Assembly: GCF_019097595.1 (NCBI RefSeq)
Contig: NC_080719.1
Location: 11,761,001 to 11,825,000, forward strand
Origin: Hemibagrus wyckioides
Lineage: Eukaryota; Chordata; Actinopteri; Siluriformes; Bagridae
Reading direction: 5' to 3'
DNA length: 64,000 nt
Shown: positions 23,575 to 35,649 of the stretch, piece by piece
How positions within the stretch are numbered: position 1 is the first letter of the stretch
Layout: each line of letters begins with the position of its first letter
Notes under the pieces: generated by a model
Seen by the model: only the letters and a program-made list of their open reading frames with translations
Told to the model about the DNA's origin: nothing
The model's database searches: none
Program-made: the position numbers and the translations under genes

Positions 23575-23886
23575 GTGGTTAGCACATTCGCCTCACACCT
23601 CCAGTGTTCTGGGTTTGAGTCTAGCTCATTGTTTGCATGTTCTCCCTGTGCTTGGTGGGTTTCCTCTGGGTGCTCCGGTTTCCTCCCATAGTCCAAAGAC
23701 ATGCTTCTAGGCTGATTGGAGTCTCTAAATTGCCTGTAATGAGTGTGTGTGTGTGCCCTGCGATGGGTTGGCACTCCATCCAGGGTGTATCCTGCCTTGA
23801 TGCCCAATGATGCCTGAGATAGGCACAGGCTCCCCGTGACCCGAGTATAGATCGGATAAGCGGTACAGAAAATGAAATGAAAAAAA
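23575..23886 (+). mobile_element. tRNA-derived SINE
   Basis: The element begins GTGGTTAGCACATTCGCCTC (A-box-like) with a degenerate B box GGGTTTGAGTC, as in tRNA-headed SINEs. It continues with the conserved fish SINE body: GTTTCCTCTGGGTGCTCCGG, CCAAAGACATGC, CCTGCGATGGGTTGGCACTC, GAGATAGGCACAGGCTCCCC, GATCGGATAAGCGGTA and an A-rich tail. It is absent at the paralogous positions in copies B and C (near 37457 and 53021), so it arrived after duplication. It has probably been silent since insertion. Confidence 0.85.
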
Positions 23887-25250
23887 TTATTATTATTACT
23901 GATATTGTGATATTAGTTGATGAGGTCACTGAATTCTTGTTACACATTTTATTTGTAGTTAATTGCTGATTTATTCATTTGAAAATATATTTTATAAAAT
24001 GCAATGGAGAGTAATGTCTTTGTTTTTTTTTTATCTCAGAGGTGGAGTTAAAACTTTAATGGAATTAGAATCAAGTTAAATTCCAAATTTTGAGCTGTTT
24101 AAAGAAAATTACTGACAAGGAGTTGTTTAGTCACTGCCTCAGGTGTCATGCCATGAAAGCTGTCCGGACAGAAAGCCGTCCTGTTTACAAATGTGACAAA
24201 TGAGCAAACAAAATGAACTGTGATTGGTTGCTTTACATGTCAGTCAGGTGCCCTCTTGTAAATAAAAGCTGCTTTGGAGTCCTAACCTTCCAAATTTAGT
24301 CTGAAGATCATCGGCTACGCAGATTACGATTAGTTAGAGCCTAAGAATTTTAAGAAGATTATTAGAGCCAAAAAAAAAATAAAAAATTCAAGTCTAACTG
24401 GTGAGCCGTGTCAAATGATCTGATTCATTAACTCTGACTCAGTGACTCATGTTTATTTAAGTTGTGACACTGCCATCTTCTGGTACATATGAATTCAAAC
24501 ATGGTTGGTCAGAAAAAATGTTGTTGCAATGTTCATAAAAAATAAGTATAGTAGTGCCCCGTTTTACATCGTTTGGACTTACGTCGATTTACAGCACAAC
24601 CTTACGCCAGTCCCTCCTTTGCATAGTAACAATGAAAAATGGCTAATAAAACCAAACTAAACAAAATTCTTTTTAAAACATAAGAAAATACATTTAATCA
24701 ACATAAAAATAGTACTGATACCACCATAGGGAACATATATATCACTTTATAGGGGCATATGTAAGGCTTTCATAAAAGGTACAAGAAACCAGTTTAGGCA
24801 TCATGTAGAGTGCGTGTTTCACTATCAGATGTATCACTGGATTGTTGTGTGAACAACACAAACATTTTGTTTAACGTATGAAAATATTAATTTATGTCTC
24901 TGTGATGGTACTATATATTCCTAATTCTATGCCACACGCTCACAAACTAACACATGATAAGGAGTCAAGAATAGTGACACATTTAATTCATTTCTCGCCA
25001 CAAGAAGCTGTCTAAAAACCATACAACAAACATTTTGTGGAATTTTGTTGTGTTTGTGCTTCCTACAAGGGTATCAGAGCTTTCTCTGTTTGTTTGTTTT
25101 TTTATTATTATTTGATGACTGAGAAAGAATTAGCATACACTTAAGATCGTGTTCACCATGTTCAACTTGATATCTATATAATTTTATATTTCAGTGATTA
25201 ATTTGTCTTTCTAATTTTGCATCCAAAAGCAGGGCTTAAATGTGTTAGCT

Positions 25251-25504
25251 TAGTGTGGATGGGTTGGAACACAGACTGTGGAGCAGTGTAGTGAAGTCTT
25301 TTCATCCCACATCAGTTCATGACATTACTAATGCTCTTGTAGCTGAATGGGAACAGATCCCCACACATCGGCACACTCCAAAACCTAGTGAAAAGCCCAG
25401 TAGTTCCAAGTAGAGTAGAGGTTATTATAACAGCAAAGGGTGGACTAAATCTGAAATTGGATGTTTAACAAGCACATATGGGTGTGATTGCCAGATGTTT
25501 ACAT
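25251..25504 (+). pseudogene. Tc1-like element 3' relic, copy A
   Basis: The block AGTGTGGATGGGTTGGAACA...GGGAACAGATCCCCACACATC...GTTATTATAACAGCAAAGGG...GGATGTTTAACAAGCACATA...CCAGATGTTTACAT is the end of a Tc1-type transposase gene and 3' arm. Its 5' half and terminal inverted repeat are gone here. The same relic lies in the 3' flanks of MLG3 and MLG4 but not MLG1. Confidence 0.65.
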
Positions 25505-25604
25505 GATTTTAGGTGCCACCAGGTATAATAAAATCTATTCTACAGACTTCAGGCTCATTTGTTTAGATGAGTATTGATCAATACATTGTTGCAGCAGGTT
25601 TTCC

Positions 25605-25682
25605 TTAAGCTGTAACTTTTTCAATCTTCTTCACTGTCATCTTAATGGTACCATTAACCTTAGCCTGTATTTGTTGGTAAAA
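25605..25682 (-). CDS. MLG2 terminal exon (C-terminal cap, part 2)
   Basis: The acceptor TTGCAG is followed by 25 codons and a TAA at 25605-25607. It reads FYQQIQAKVNGTIKMT then KKIEKVTA, so the NGT glycosylation sequon is kept. Against MLG1 the changes are R to Q, T to K, R to T and P to A. Confidence 0.75.
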   Translation of the reverse strand, partial: FYQQIQAKVNGTIKMTVKKIEKVTA

Positions 25683-26265
25683 CTGCAATAAAAAGAAATA
25701 TATGTGAAGTTACTTTTTACAGTTCCTTAATACTTATATATTTAAAAATGTATACATACATTACACACACATAGAATAATGTATATATACACATACATAT
25801 ATAATTAGACATTTTGCAAGTTCTGCGAGGTGTGTGTAAACTTATGACCTCAAAAGTACATAAGAACAGGAATTAACTTGCAGAGGTTGAAATTGGAAAA
25901 CTGCTGCAGTAATGGAGGAGTAGCATAGACACCCCACATAATCTAATGCTTATAAATTATAAACACATCATGTTGTTATTTAACAAAGATAAATGTATGA
26001 TAGTGTGAGGTTCTCTGTAAAGAGACATTTATGCCAGTATCAACACTTTGTAACATAACAAGATGTGTTTTTTTGTCTTATTAACATCTTCTGAACTTCT
26101 CACATAAGTGAGTATAGGAACTAACTTGTTACACAAATATTACACAATTAAAAGTAATTACAAATACTTATTGGCTTTTATCTATATTAAAATTAATAAA
26201 AAAACACACAAAACTAATTGATACTGTAACTGTAATATAAAATATAGGATAAAGAATAGTCTTAC

Positions 26266-26342
26266 CTCTTCTATATATAGGGTGATTTTTTCATTGCTTA
26301 GTTCAGTGACAGATTGCATCCAAACCACTGCCTGAGCAGACT
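26266..26342 (-). CDS. MLG2 penultimate exon (C-terminal cap, part 1)
   Basis: A 77-base exon between CATTACAG and GAAGAG/GTAAG. It reads K-SAQAVVWMQSVTELSNE then KITLYIEE. It takes phase 1 from the array exon and passes phase 0 to the terminal exon, as in MLG1. Confidence 0.75.
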
Positions 26343-26483
26343 CTGTAATGTACAGAGAAACAAAAACACAAGAGTTCATTTTAAAAACAATTAAAAAAAT
26401 TAATAAACAAACAATAAATAAACAAAACACAAATCCATCTAAAAATGCTATTTCATATTTTAGAAATTAGAATAGGACACTAC

Positions 26484-29400
26484 TTGTTTGTAGTTTGTTC
26501 GTAGTTGATGTTTGTGTAGTAGCTGTAGGTGTGGATGTTGGCTCTGTAGACAATGAAGGCGTAGATGATGTTTCATTTGTAGTTGATGTTTGTGTAGTAG
26601 CTATAGGTGTGGATGTAGGCTCTGTAGAAAATGAAGAAGGAGTTGATATTTCATTTGTAGTTGATGTTTGTGTAGTAGCTGTAGATGTGGATGTAGGCTC
26701 TGTAGATGATGAAGAAGGATTTGATATTTCATTTGTAGTTGATGTTTGTGTAGTAGCTGTAGATGTGGATGTAGGCTCTGTAGAAAATGAAGAAGGAGTT
26801 GATATTTCATTTATAGTTGATGTTTGTGTAGTAGCTGTAGGCGTGGATGTAGGGTCTGTAGAAAATGAAGGAGTTGATATTTCATTTGTAGTTGATGTTT
26901 GTGTAGTAGCTGTAGATGTGGATGTAGGGTCTGTAGAAAATGAAGGAGTTGATATTTCATTTGTTGTTGATGTTTGTGTAGTAGCTGTAGATTTGGATGT
27001 AGGGTCTGTAGAAAATGAAGGAGTTGATATTTCATTTGTTGTTGATGTTTGTGTAGTAGCTGTAGATGTGGATGTAGGGTCTGTAGAAAATGAAGGAGTT
27101 GATATTTCATTTGTAGCTGATGTTTGTGTCATAATTGTAGGCGTGGATGTAGGGTCTGTAGAAAATGAAGGAGTTGATATTTCATTTGTAGTTGATGTTT
27201 GTGTAGTAGCTGTAGATGTGGATGTAGGGTCTGTAGAAAATGAAGGAGTTGATATTTCATTTGTAGTTGATGTTTGTGTCATAATTGTAGGCGTGGATGT
27301 AGGGTCTGTAGAAAATGAAGGAGTTGATATTTCATTTGTAGTTGATGTTTGTGTAGTAGCTGTAGATGTGGACGTAGGCTCTGTAGAAAATGAAGGAGTT
27401 GATATTTCATTTGTAGTTGATGTTTGTGTAGTAGTTGTAGATGTGGACGTAGGCTCTGTAGAAAATGAAGGAGTTGATATTTCATTTGTAGTTGATGTTT
27501 GTGTAGGAACTATAGGCGTGGATGTAGGGTCTGTAGAAAATGAAGAAGGAGTTGATATTTCATTTGTAATTGATGTTTGTGTAGTAGCTATAGGCCTGGA
27601 TGTAGGGTCTGTAGAAAATAAAGAAGGAGTTGATATTTCATTTGTAGTTGATGTTTGTGTAGTAGCTGTAGACGTGGATGTAGGGTCTGTAGAAAATGAA
27701 GAAGGAGTTGATATTTCATTTGTAGTTGATGTTTGTGTAGTAGCTGTAGGCGTGGATGTAGGGTCTGTAGAAAATGAAGGAGTTGATATTTCATTTGTAG
27801 TTGATGTTTGTGTCATAATTGTAGGCGTGGATGTAGGGTCTGTAGAAAATGAAGGAGTTGATATTTCATTTGTAGTTGATGTTTGTGTAGTAGCTGTAGA
27901 CGTGGATGTAGGGTCTGTAGAAAATGAAGAAGGAGTTGATATTTCATTTGTAGTTGATGTTTGTGTAGTAGCTGTAGGCGTGGATGTAGGGTCTGTAGAA
28001 AATGAAGGAGTTGATATTTCATTTGTAGTTGATGTTTGTGTAGTAGCTGTAGGTGTGGATGTAGGCTCTGTAGAAAATGAAGAAGGAGTTGATGTTTCAT
28101 TTGTAGTTGATGTTTGTGTAGTAGCTGTAGATGTGGACGTAGGCTCTGTAGAAAATGAAGGAGTTGATATTTCATTTGTAGTTGATGTTTGTGTCATAAT
28201 TGTAGGCGTGGATGTAGGGTCTGTAGAAAATGAAGAAGGAGTTGATATTTCATTTGTAGTTGATGTTTGTGTAGTAGCTGTAGGCGTGGATGTAGGGTCT
28301 GTAGAAAATGAAGGAGTTGATATTTCATTTGTAGTTGATGTTTGTGTCATAATTGTAGGCGTGGATGTAGGGTCTGTAGAAAATGAAGGAGTTGATATTT
28401 CATTTGTAGTTGATGTTTGTGTAGTAGCTGTAGATTTGGATGTAGGGTCTGTAGAAAATGAAGGAGTTGATATTTCATTTGTAGTTAATGTTTGTGTAGT
28501 AGCTGTAGATGTGGACGTAGGCTCTGTAGAAAATGAAGGAGTTGATATTTCATTTGTAGTTGATGTTTGAGTCATAATTGTAGGCGTGGACGTAGGCTCT
28601 GTAGAAAATGAAGGAGTTGATATTTCATTTGTAGTTGATGTTTGAGTAGTAGCTGTAGACGTGGATGTAGGGTCTGTAGAAAATGAAGGAGTTGATATTT
28701 CATTTGTAGTTGATGTTTGTGTAGTAGCTGTAGGCGTGGACGTAGGCTCTGTAGAAAATGAAGGAGTTGATATTTCATTTGTAGTTGATGTTTGTGTAGT
28801 AGCTGTAGGCGTGGATGTAGGGTCTGTAGAAAATGAAGGAGGTGATTTTTCATTTGTAGTTGATGTTTGTGTAGTAGCTGTAGGCGTGGATGTAGGGTCT
28901 GTAGAAAATGAAGGAGTTGATATTTCATTTGAAATTGATGTTTGTGTAGTAGCTGTAGATGTGGATGTAGGGTCTGTAGAAAATGAAGGAGTTGATATTT
29001 CATTTGTAGTTGATGTTTGTGTAGTAGCTGTAGACGTGGATGTAGGGTCTGTAGAAAATGAAGAAGGAGTTGATATTTCATTTGTAGTTGATGTTTGTGT
29101 AGTAGCTGTAGACGTGGATGTAGGGTCTGTAGAAAATGAAGAAGGAGTTGATATTTCATTTGTAGTTGATGTTTGTGTAGTAGCTGTAGGCGTGGATGTA
29201 GGGTCTGTAGAAAATGAAGGAGTTGATATTTCATTTGTAGTTGATGTTTGTGTAGTAGCTGTAGATGTGGACGTAGGCTCTGTAGAAAATGAAGGAGTTG
29301 ATATTTCATTTGTAGTTGATGTTTGTGTCATAATTGTAGGCGTGGATGTAGGGTCTGTAGAAAAATAAGGAGTTGATATTTCATTTGTAGTTGATGTTTG

Positions 29401-32400
29401 TGTAGTAGCTGTAGATGTGGACGTAGGCTCTGTAGAAAATGAAGGAGTTGATATTTCATTTGTAGTTGATGTTTGTGTAGTAGCTGTAGATGTGGATGTA
29501 GGGTCTGTAGAAAATGAAGGAGTTGATATTTCATTTGTAGTTGATGTTTGTGTAGTAGCTGTAGATGTGGACGTAGGCTCTGTAGAAAATGAAGGAGTTG
29601 ATATTTCATTTGTAGTTGATGTTTGAGTCATAATTGTAGGTGTGGATGTAGGGTCTGTAGAAAAATAAGGAGTTGATATTTCATTTGTAGTTGATGTTTG
29701 TGTAGTAGCTGTAGACGTGGATGTAGGGTCTGTAGAAAATGAAGGAGGTGATTTTTCATTTGTAGTTGATGTTTGTGTAGTAGCTGTAGGCGTGGATGTA
29801 GGGTCTGTAGAAAATGAAGGAGTTGATATTTCATTTGTAGTTGATGTTTGTGTAGTAGCTGTAGGCGTGGATGTAGGCTCTGTAGAAAATGAAGGAGTTG
29901 ATATTTCATTTGAAATTGATGTTTGTGTAGTAGCTGTAGATGTGGATGTAGGGTCTGTAGAAAATGAAGGAGTTGATATTTCATTTGTAGTTGATGTTTG
30001 TGTAGTAGCTGTAGACGTGGATGTAGGGTCTGTAGAAAATGAAGAAGGAGTTGATATTTCATTTGTAGTTGATGTTTGTGTAGTAGCTGTAGACGTGGAT
30101 GTAGGGTCTGTAGAAAATGAAGGAGTTGATATTTCATTTGTAGTTGATGTTTGTGTAGTAGCTGTAGGTGTGGATGTAGGCTCTGTAGAAAATGAAGGAG
30201 TTGATATTTCATTTGTAATTGATGTTTGTGTAGTAGCTGTAGGTGTGGATGTAGGCTCTGTAGAAAATGAAGAAGGAGTTGATATTTCATTTGTAGTTGA
30301 TGTTTGTGTAGTAGCTGTAGGTGTGGATGTAGGCTCTGTAGAAAATGAAGAAGGAGTTGATGTTTCATTTGTAGTTGATGTTTGTGTAGTAGCTGTAGGC
30401 GTGGATGTAGGCTCTGTAGAAAATGAAGAAGGAGTTGATATTTCATTTGTAGTTGATGTTTGTGTAGTAGCTGTAGGCGTGGATGTAGGGTCTGTAGAAA
30501 ATGAAGGAGTTGATATTTCATTTGTAATTGATGTTTGTGTAGTAGCTGTAGATGTGGATGTAGGCTCTGTAGAAAATGAAGAAGGAGTTGATATTTCATT
30601 TGTAGTTGATGTTTGTGTAGTAGCTGTAGGTGTGGATGTAGGCTCTGTAGAAAATGAAGGAGTTGATATTTCATTTGTAATTGATGTTTGTGTAGTAGCT
30701 GTAGGTGTGGATGTAGGCTCTGTAGAAAATGAAGAAGGAGTTGATGTTTCATTTGTAGTTGATGTTTGTGTAGTAGCTGTAGGCGTGGATGTAGGCTCTG
30801 TAGACGATGAAGAAGGAGGTGATGTTTCATTTGTAGTTGATGTTTGTGTAGTAGCTGTAGACGTGGATGTAGGCTCTGTAGACGATGAAGAAGGAGGTGA
30901 TGTTTCATTTGTAGTTGATGTTTGTGTAGTAGCTGTAGACGTGGATGTAGGCTCTGTAGACGATGAAGAAGGAGGTGATGTTTCATTTGTAGTTGATGTT
31001 TGTGTAGTAGCTGTAGACGTGGATGTAGGCTCTGTAGAAAATGAAGAAGTAGTTGATATTTCATTTGTAGTTGATGTTTGTGTAGTAGCTGTAGACATGG
31101 ATGTAGGCTCTGTAGACGATGAAGAAGGAGGTGATGTTTCATTTGTAGTTGATGTTTGTGTAGTAGCTGTAGACGTGGATGTAGGCTCTGTAGACGATGA
31201 AGGAGGAGATGATGTTTCATTTGTAGTTGATGTTTGTGTAGTAGCTGTAGACGTGGATGTAGGCTCTGTAGACGATGAAGAAGGAGGTGATGTTTCATTT
31301 GTAGTTGATGTTTGTGTAGTAGCTGTAGACATGGATGTAGGCTCTGTAGACGATGAAGAAGGAGGTGATGTTTCATTTGTAGTTGATGTTTGTGTAGTAG
31401 CTGTAGACGTGGATGTAGGCTCTGTAGACGATGAAGAAGGAGGTGATGTTTCATTTGTAGTTGATGTTTGTGTAGTAGCTGTAGACGTGGATGTAGGCTC
31501 TGTAGAAAATGAAGAAGTAGTTGATATTTCATTTGTAGTTGATGTTTGTGTAGTAGCTGTAGGCGTGGATGTTGGCTCTGTAGAAAATGAAGAAATAGTT
31601 GATATTTCATTTGTAGTTGATGTTTGTGTAGTAGCTGTAGACATGGATGTAGGCTCTGTAGACGATGAAGAAGGAGGTGATGTTTCATTTGTAGTTGATG
31701 TTTGTGTAGTAGCTGTAGACGTGGATGTAGGCTCTGTAGACGATGAAGAAGGAGGTGATGTTTCATTTGTAGTTGATGTTTGTGTAGTAGCTGTAGACAT
31801 GGATGTAGGCTCTGTAGACGATGAAGAAGGAGGTGATGTTTCATTTGTAGTTGATGTTTGTGTAGTAGCTGTAGACGTGGATGTAGGCTCTGTAGACGAT
31901 GAAGAAGGAGGTGATGTTTCATTTGTAGTTGATGTTTGTGTAGTAGCTGTAGACGTGGATGTAGGGTCTGTAGAAAATGAAGAAGGAGTTGATATTTCAT
32001 TTGTAGTTGATGTTTGTGTAGTAGCTGTAGGTGTGGATGTAGGGTCTGTAGAAAATGTAAACGTGGATGTCTCTGTAGAAAATAAAGAAGGAGATGATAT
32101 TTCATTTATAGTTGATGTTTGTATAGTACCTGTAAGCGTGGTTGTTGGCTCTGTAGACAATGAAGGCGGAAATGATGCTTCATTTGTAGTTGATGTTTGT
32201 GTAGTAGCTGTAGACATGGTTGTTGGCTCTGTAGAAAATGAAGAAGCATATGATGTTTCGTTTCTAGTTGATGTTTGTGTAGTAGATATAAGTGTGGATG
32301 TTGAATCTGTAGACAATGAAGGCAGAGATAATGTTTCATTTGTATTTGAAGTTTGTGTAGTAGCTGTAGACGCGGATGTTGAATCTGTAGACGATGAAGT

Positions 32401-33203
32401 CAGAGTTGATGTTTCATATGGAGGTGATCTTTGTGTAGTAGCTAAAAGTGTCGATGTTGAACCTTTAGACGATGAAGGCTGAGATGATGTTTCATGTAGA
32501 GTTGATGCTTGTATAGCAGTTGTAAGTGTGGATGTTGACTCTGTAGACAGTGAAAGCTGAGATGATGTTTCATCTGGAGTTGATATTTGTCTAGTAGATA
32601 TCAGTGTGGATGTTGAATCTGTAGACAATGAAGGCACAGATAATGTTTCATTTGTATTTGAAGTTTGTGTAGTAGCTGTAGACGCGGATGTTGAATCTGT
32701 AGACGATGAAGTCAGAGTTGTTGTTTCATTTGCAGGTGATCTTTGTGTAGTAGCTATAAGTGTCGATATTGAATCTTTAGACGATGAAGGCTGAGATGAT
32801 GTTTCATGTAGAGTTGATGCTTGTATAGCAGTTGTAAGTGTGGATGTTGACTCTGTAGACAATGAAAGCTGAGATGATGTTTCATCTGGAGTTGATATTT
32901 GTCTAGTAGATATAAGTGTGGATGTTGACTCTGTAGACAATGAAAGCTGAGATGATGTTTCATGTAGAGTTGATGCTTGTATAGCAGTTGTAAGTGTGGA
33001 TGTTGACTCTGTAGACAATGAAAGCTGAGATGATGTTTCATCTGGAGTTGATATTTGTCTAGTAGATATAAGTGTGGATATTGAATCTGTAGACAATGAA
33101 GGCAGAGATGATGTTTCATATGCATTTTTAACCAGAGGCCAATTTTTGCCAGTTTTGAGGGTACCTATCTTCAACATTGACTTTTTTTTTATTATGTCAA
33201 ACT
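26484..33203 (-). CDS. MLG2 giant repeat exon, mucin-like
   Basis: This 6720-base exon (2240 codons) is open throughout. It holds nearly 90 tandem units of 25 or 26 residues: STEPTSTPTATTQTSTTNE followed by ISTPSF (25) or TSPPSSS (26). The 26-residue form dominates in the N-terminal half and the 25-residue form in the C-terminal half. Older, more diverged units (STDSTSTLISTRQISTPDE) lie at the N-terminal edge. A non-repetitive lead-in (EFDIIKKKSMLKIGTLKTG) follows the best acceptor, CTACTGTAG just above 33203. The donor is ACAA/GTAGTG at 26483. Ser, Thr and Pro dominate and there is no Cys, suggesting dense O-glycosylation. It lacks the C-terminal ITTNSPETT-type subarray of MLG3 and MLG4. With the leader at 35556-35649 the product is 2322 residues. 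Confidence 0.75.
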
Positions 33204-33311
33204 CTACAGTAGAGTTTAAAGTAGAAATCACTAGTTCAAAGGTTTCGACTAACTTATTGTAAAAATATTAAAAATATGAGTAGTGAAATTTTGTAGCCTA
33301 AATACAGGATA

Positions 33312-33349
<38 letters not shown>

Positions 33350-33375
33350 GTAGTAGTAGTAGTAGTAGTAGTAGT
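33312..33375. repeat. ATT/AGT compound microsatellite
   Basis: About 12 ATT units pass into about 9 AGT units. The paralogous run near 41613-41666 has the hAT-bounded insertion next to it. Confidence 0.9.
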
Positions 33376-33397
33376 ATTGTTATTATATGTAAACAAC

Positions 33398-33898
33398 AGA
33401 AAGCTATTGGAAATTGGTTCTGTGTAATATTAAGTTACAATCACACAGTTTGTCAAAGATACACTGAGCTACCTTTAGGATGGACTGGACAGACTGGATA
33501 AGTTCCTTGCTGTGTCTAGGGTAACATCATCGTCAGAACTTGTGCTCTTTTTTCTTGGTGCTTCTGCTTGTGATATAGTTTTGAAAAGTTTCCAGATATT
33601 TTCAGTGTGATCTTGCAGAGCTGAGCACTAAAATCAGGGTCCTTATACTAGATGACAAAGGTCTGATCAATTCTTCTTGTCCTAAAGAATGTCTTTGAGC
33701 TGATCTTCTTATAATGACACATTGGGGATCATCAGCTTCTATATGCAATCTGGAGTCACAATTACTTGAAGCAACATTGTGAAACACAAAAAACACTTCT
33801 TAGGGCTTGTCCAATAAAGGTAGCTCAGTTTATCACTTTGACAATTGTAACTTAATATTACACAGTACCAATTTCCAATAGCTTTCTGTTGTGTTCAC
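33398..33898. repeat. Fold-back inverted repeat in MLG2 intron 1
   Basis: GAAAGCTATTGGAAATTGG followed by a TAATATTAAGTTACAA stretch at about 33398-33440 reappears as its reverse complement at about 33845-33892. Between the arms lies an inverted fragment of the SAMD3-like relic. The corresponding sequence at 50147-50560 is in a single direct orientation, so this copy arose by a local inversion or duplication. Confidence 0.7.
33478..33800 (-). pseudogene. SAMD3-like (PB1-type) gene relic, inverted copy
   Basis: The minus strand carries the same sequence as 50225-50555 plus strand. There it decodes as a segment with TFVIQY.DPDFSAQLC and a Ser-rich linker SSSLSSPSSS. Here indels and stops break the frame. 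The family match is from memory of abundant fish proteins annotated as SAMD3-like and is tentative. Confidence 0.4.
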
Positions 33899-34853
33899 TG
33901 AGCTATGACACTCTGTCTCACTCTCTACTACAGCTGAAAGCACAAATAAACAAATAAGTAGACTACCAACATTGTGTTTTTCTGGGGAAAAACCAACACA
34001 TGAAAACACATGAAACAAACACATTAAGATCAAATAATGATCTTGTTAACCTGTTTACATTAATGATGGAGCAATCCAATGGAGACTTAGGTTTAGGTGA
34101 CAAAAAGAGCTTTCTCCCAATACTGTAAGCTTAAATGTGCTAAGATGTTTAACATACCAAGAAGAAAATCTCTCCAGCAAATAACAAGCCTGACTGTCAA
34201 CAACAACAAAAAAAAATTCAACAGATCTTTCTGAAATCTGGCAAGCTGCCACAGTGTCCAGTAAACACCATCATAGCTTTGGAGTATGAGGTCCCATGCA
34301 AATCAGCACTTGATGCTAGCGATACTATTTTAAGGTGAGCATATTTTTCTCATCATATGTTTTCACACAATAATTATCATGGCACCAATTTAAGAATTAT
34401 ATAAAAAAGAAAAAACCATACCTAGAGAAAACGTCTTCCAAATATCAGATAATGACAAAAATACATATTCAGAGATTCATATTTTAAAACAGACTTGCTT
34501 AATTACACATTGTAATCAATGTTAACATGCACAAAAAGTTGTTGCGGAGATCGTTTACAGTTATTTGGTGTCATCCTGTTCTATACTAGCATTACACAAA
34601 TCGAAAGAAATTTAGAAGCAAGGCACACAATATAAATACATTTGAATTTGTATATTGCTTTCAAATATGAACTCTAGTAATGTAATTATTTTTCATTTTG
34701 TACATAATTTTTATTTTAATCTTGTCTACATTTTTATGGACAGTGTGTCAGAAAAGCTTTACCTTGTATAATATGCATGTATATTTAGAAAGGTCTATAG
34801 ATCGGTTTATATGGAAAAAAAGATATAAACTGTATTGATAGATAACTTCTTAA

Positions 34854-34944
34854 CTGTTGGTTGGCCTATAATCATTATAACACATCCTGCAAGAAGTGTG
34901 AGTAGCATCTTGGCATACAGTGATGTAAAAGCAGCTCTCGGCAT
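34854..34944 (-). pseudogene. MLG2 proximal leader exon (type II), donor lost
   Basis: A 91-base leader starts at the ATG at 34942-34944 and encodes MPRAAFTSLYAK, MLLTLLAGCVIMI and IGQPT. Its frame is intact, but the donor is CAG/TTAAG instead of CAG/GTAAG: position 34853 is A where the sister leader at 47370 has C on the plus strand. The only GT left is one base earlier, which would shift the frame against the phase-1 array exon. The exon is therefore probably dead for splicing to MLG2, although its coding part is preserved. Confidence 0.7.
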
Positions 34945-35278
34945 GGCAATCCTTAAACAGCTTAAAAATTGAGGGAAGTTTATCGTATGCTGCTCTAAAG
35001 CTGAGTAAACATTGCGGCTTTAAGTGATGGTTGACAGGTGTTTGACTGCCTTGAAGCTCCTACCTTTAACTCCACCCTCAACTCCTCAGGGGAAATACCA
35101 GGATGTGTTTTAGCTAACTTAGATTACACACGTCCTTACTTAGTGTGAACTGCTGCATTTCTAAAAGAACGTATCAAAGTATCTTGGACTATTAGTTAAT
35201 AATAGATGAGGAATTAAGTTGAACCAGCAAGTGATGTGTGATGATAAAATATCAATCAATCAATCAATCAGTCAATCA

Positions 35279-35374
<96 letters not shown>

Positions 35375-35391
35375 GTCTATCTATCTATCTA
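35279..35391. repeat. ATCT tetranucleotide microsatellite
   Basis: About 28 ATCT units with one GTCT interruption, preceded by a short CAAT run. It lies between the two MLG2 leader exons. Confidence 0.95.
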
Positions 35392-35555
35392 GGTCTGTAG
35401 ATTGTTTATATTCTATGGAAAAAGGGATATAAACCTTTATATACTTTTTCATAGGCATAATGACACTGGACTTTTTCATAGGGTTAGGGTTAGTGCTCTC
35501 AGAGATGCTAAATTGACGCTAATATTCTATATTGATAATATATCTTTGATCTTAC

Positions 35556-35649
35556 CTGTTGTTGTTTGGCCTTTAATCATTATAACACATCCTGCAAGAA
35601 GCGTGAGTAGCATCTTGGCATACAGTGATGTAAAAGCAGCTCTCAGCAT
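35556..35649 (-). CDS. MLG2 leader exon (type I) with signal peptide
   Basis: The ATG at 35647-35649 is followed by 31 codons plus one base to a good donor, ACAACAACAG/GTAAG. It encodes MLRAAFTSLYAK, MLLTLLAGCVIMI and KGQTTT, with one extra Thr relative to MLG1 from an additional ACA. The spare G joins AG of the array exon as Glu. This is the intact leader of the pair and the most likely first coding exon of MLG2. The intron to 33203 is about 2.35 kb and contains the damaged type II leader. Confidence 0.68.

Larger units (their letters stand above)
22427..26483. repeat. Segmental duplication copy A
   Basis: One of three closely similar blocks (22427-26483, 36297-40262, 51898-55554) that run from GACAGCTGCTATACACTTTA to the 3' end of an MLG array exon. 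They contain the same unique motifs in the same order (for example GAAAGCTGTCCGGACAGAAA, ATCTTCTGGTACATATGAAT, the Tc1-like 3' relic and the two cap exons). This copy alone has a SINE at 23575 and an extra GC-containing stretch at about 24548-24620. Confidence 0.85.

Noticed and set aside
24548..24620. GC-containing block (GTGCCCCGTTTTACATCG...) only in duplication copy A
   Set aside because: It looks like an insertion, but I could not identify ends, a target duplication or a family.
29628..32105. 825-codon minus-strand frame of Leu/His/Gln repeats (LQLLHKHQLQ)
   Set aside because: It is the second frame of the same MLG2 repeat on the same strand. The mucin-like frame joins the leader and cap exons in phase and this one does not.
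33159..33180. Acceptor GAAGATAG/GT as the MLG2 array start
   Set aside because: The phase fits, but the upstream sequence is A-rich (AATAAAAAAAAAGTC) with no pyrimidine tract. CTACTGTAG at 33204 is the better site.
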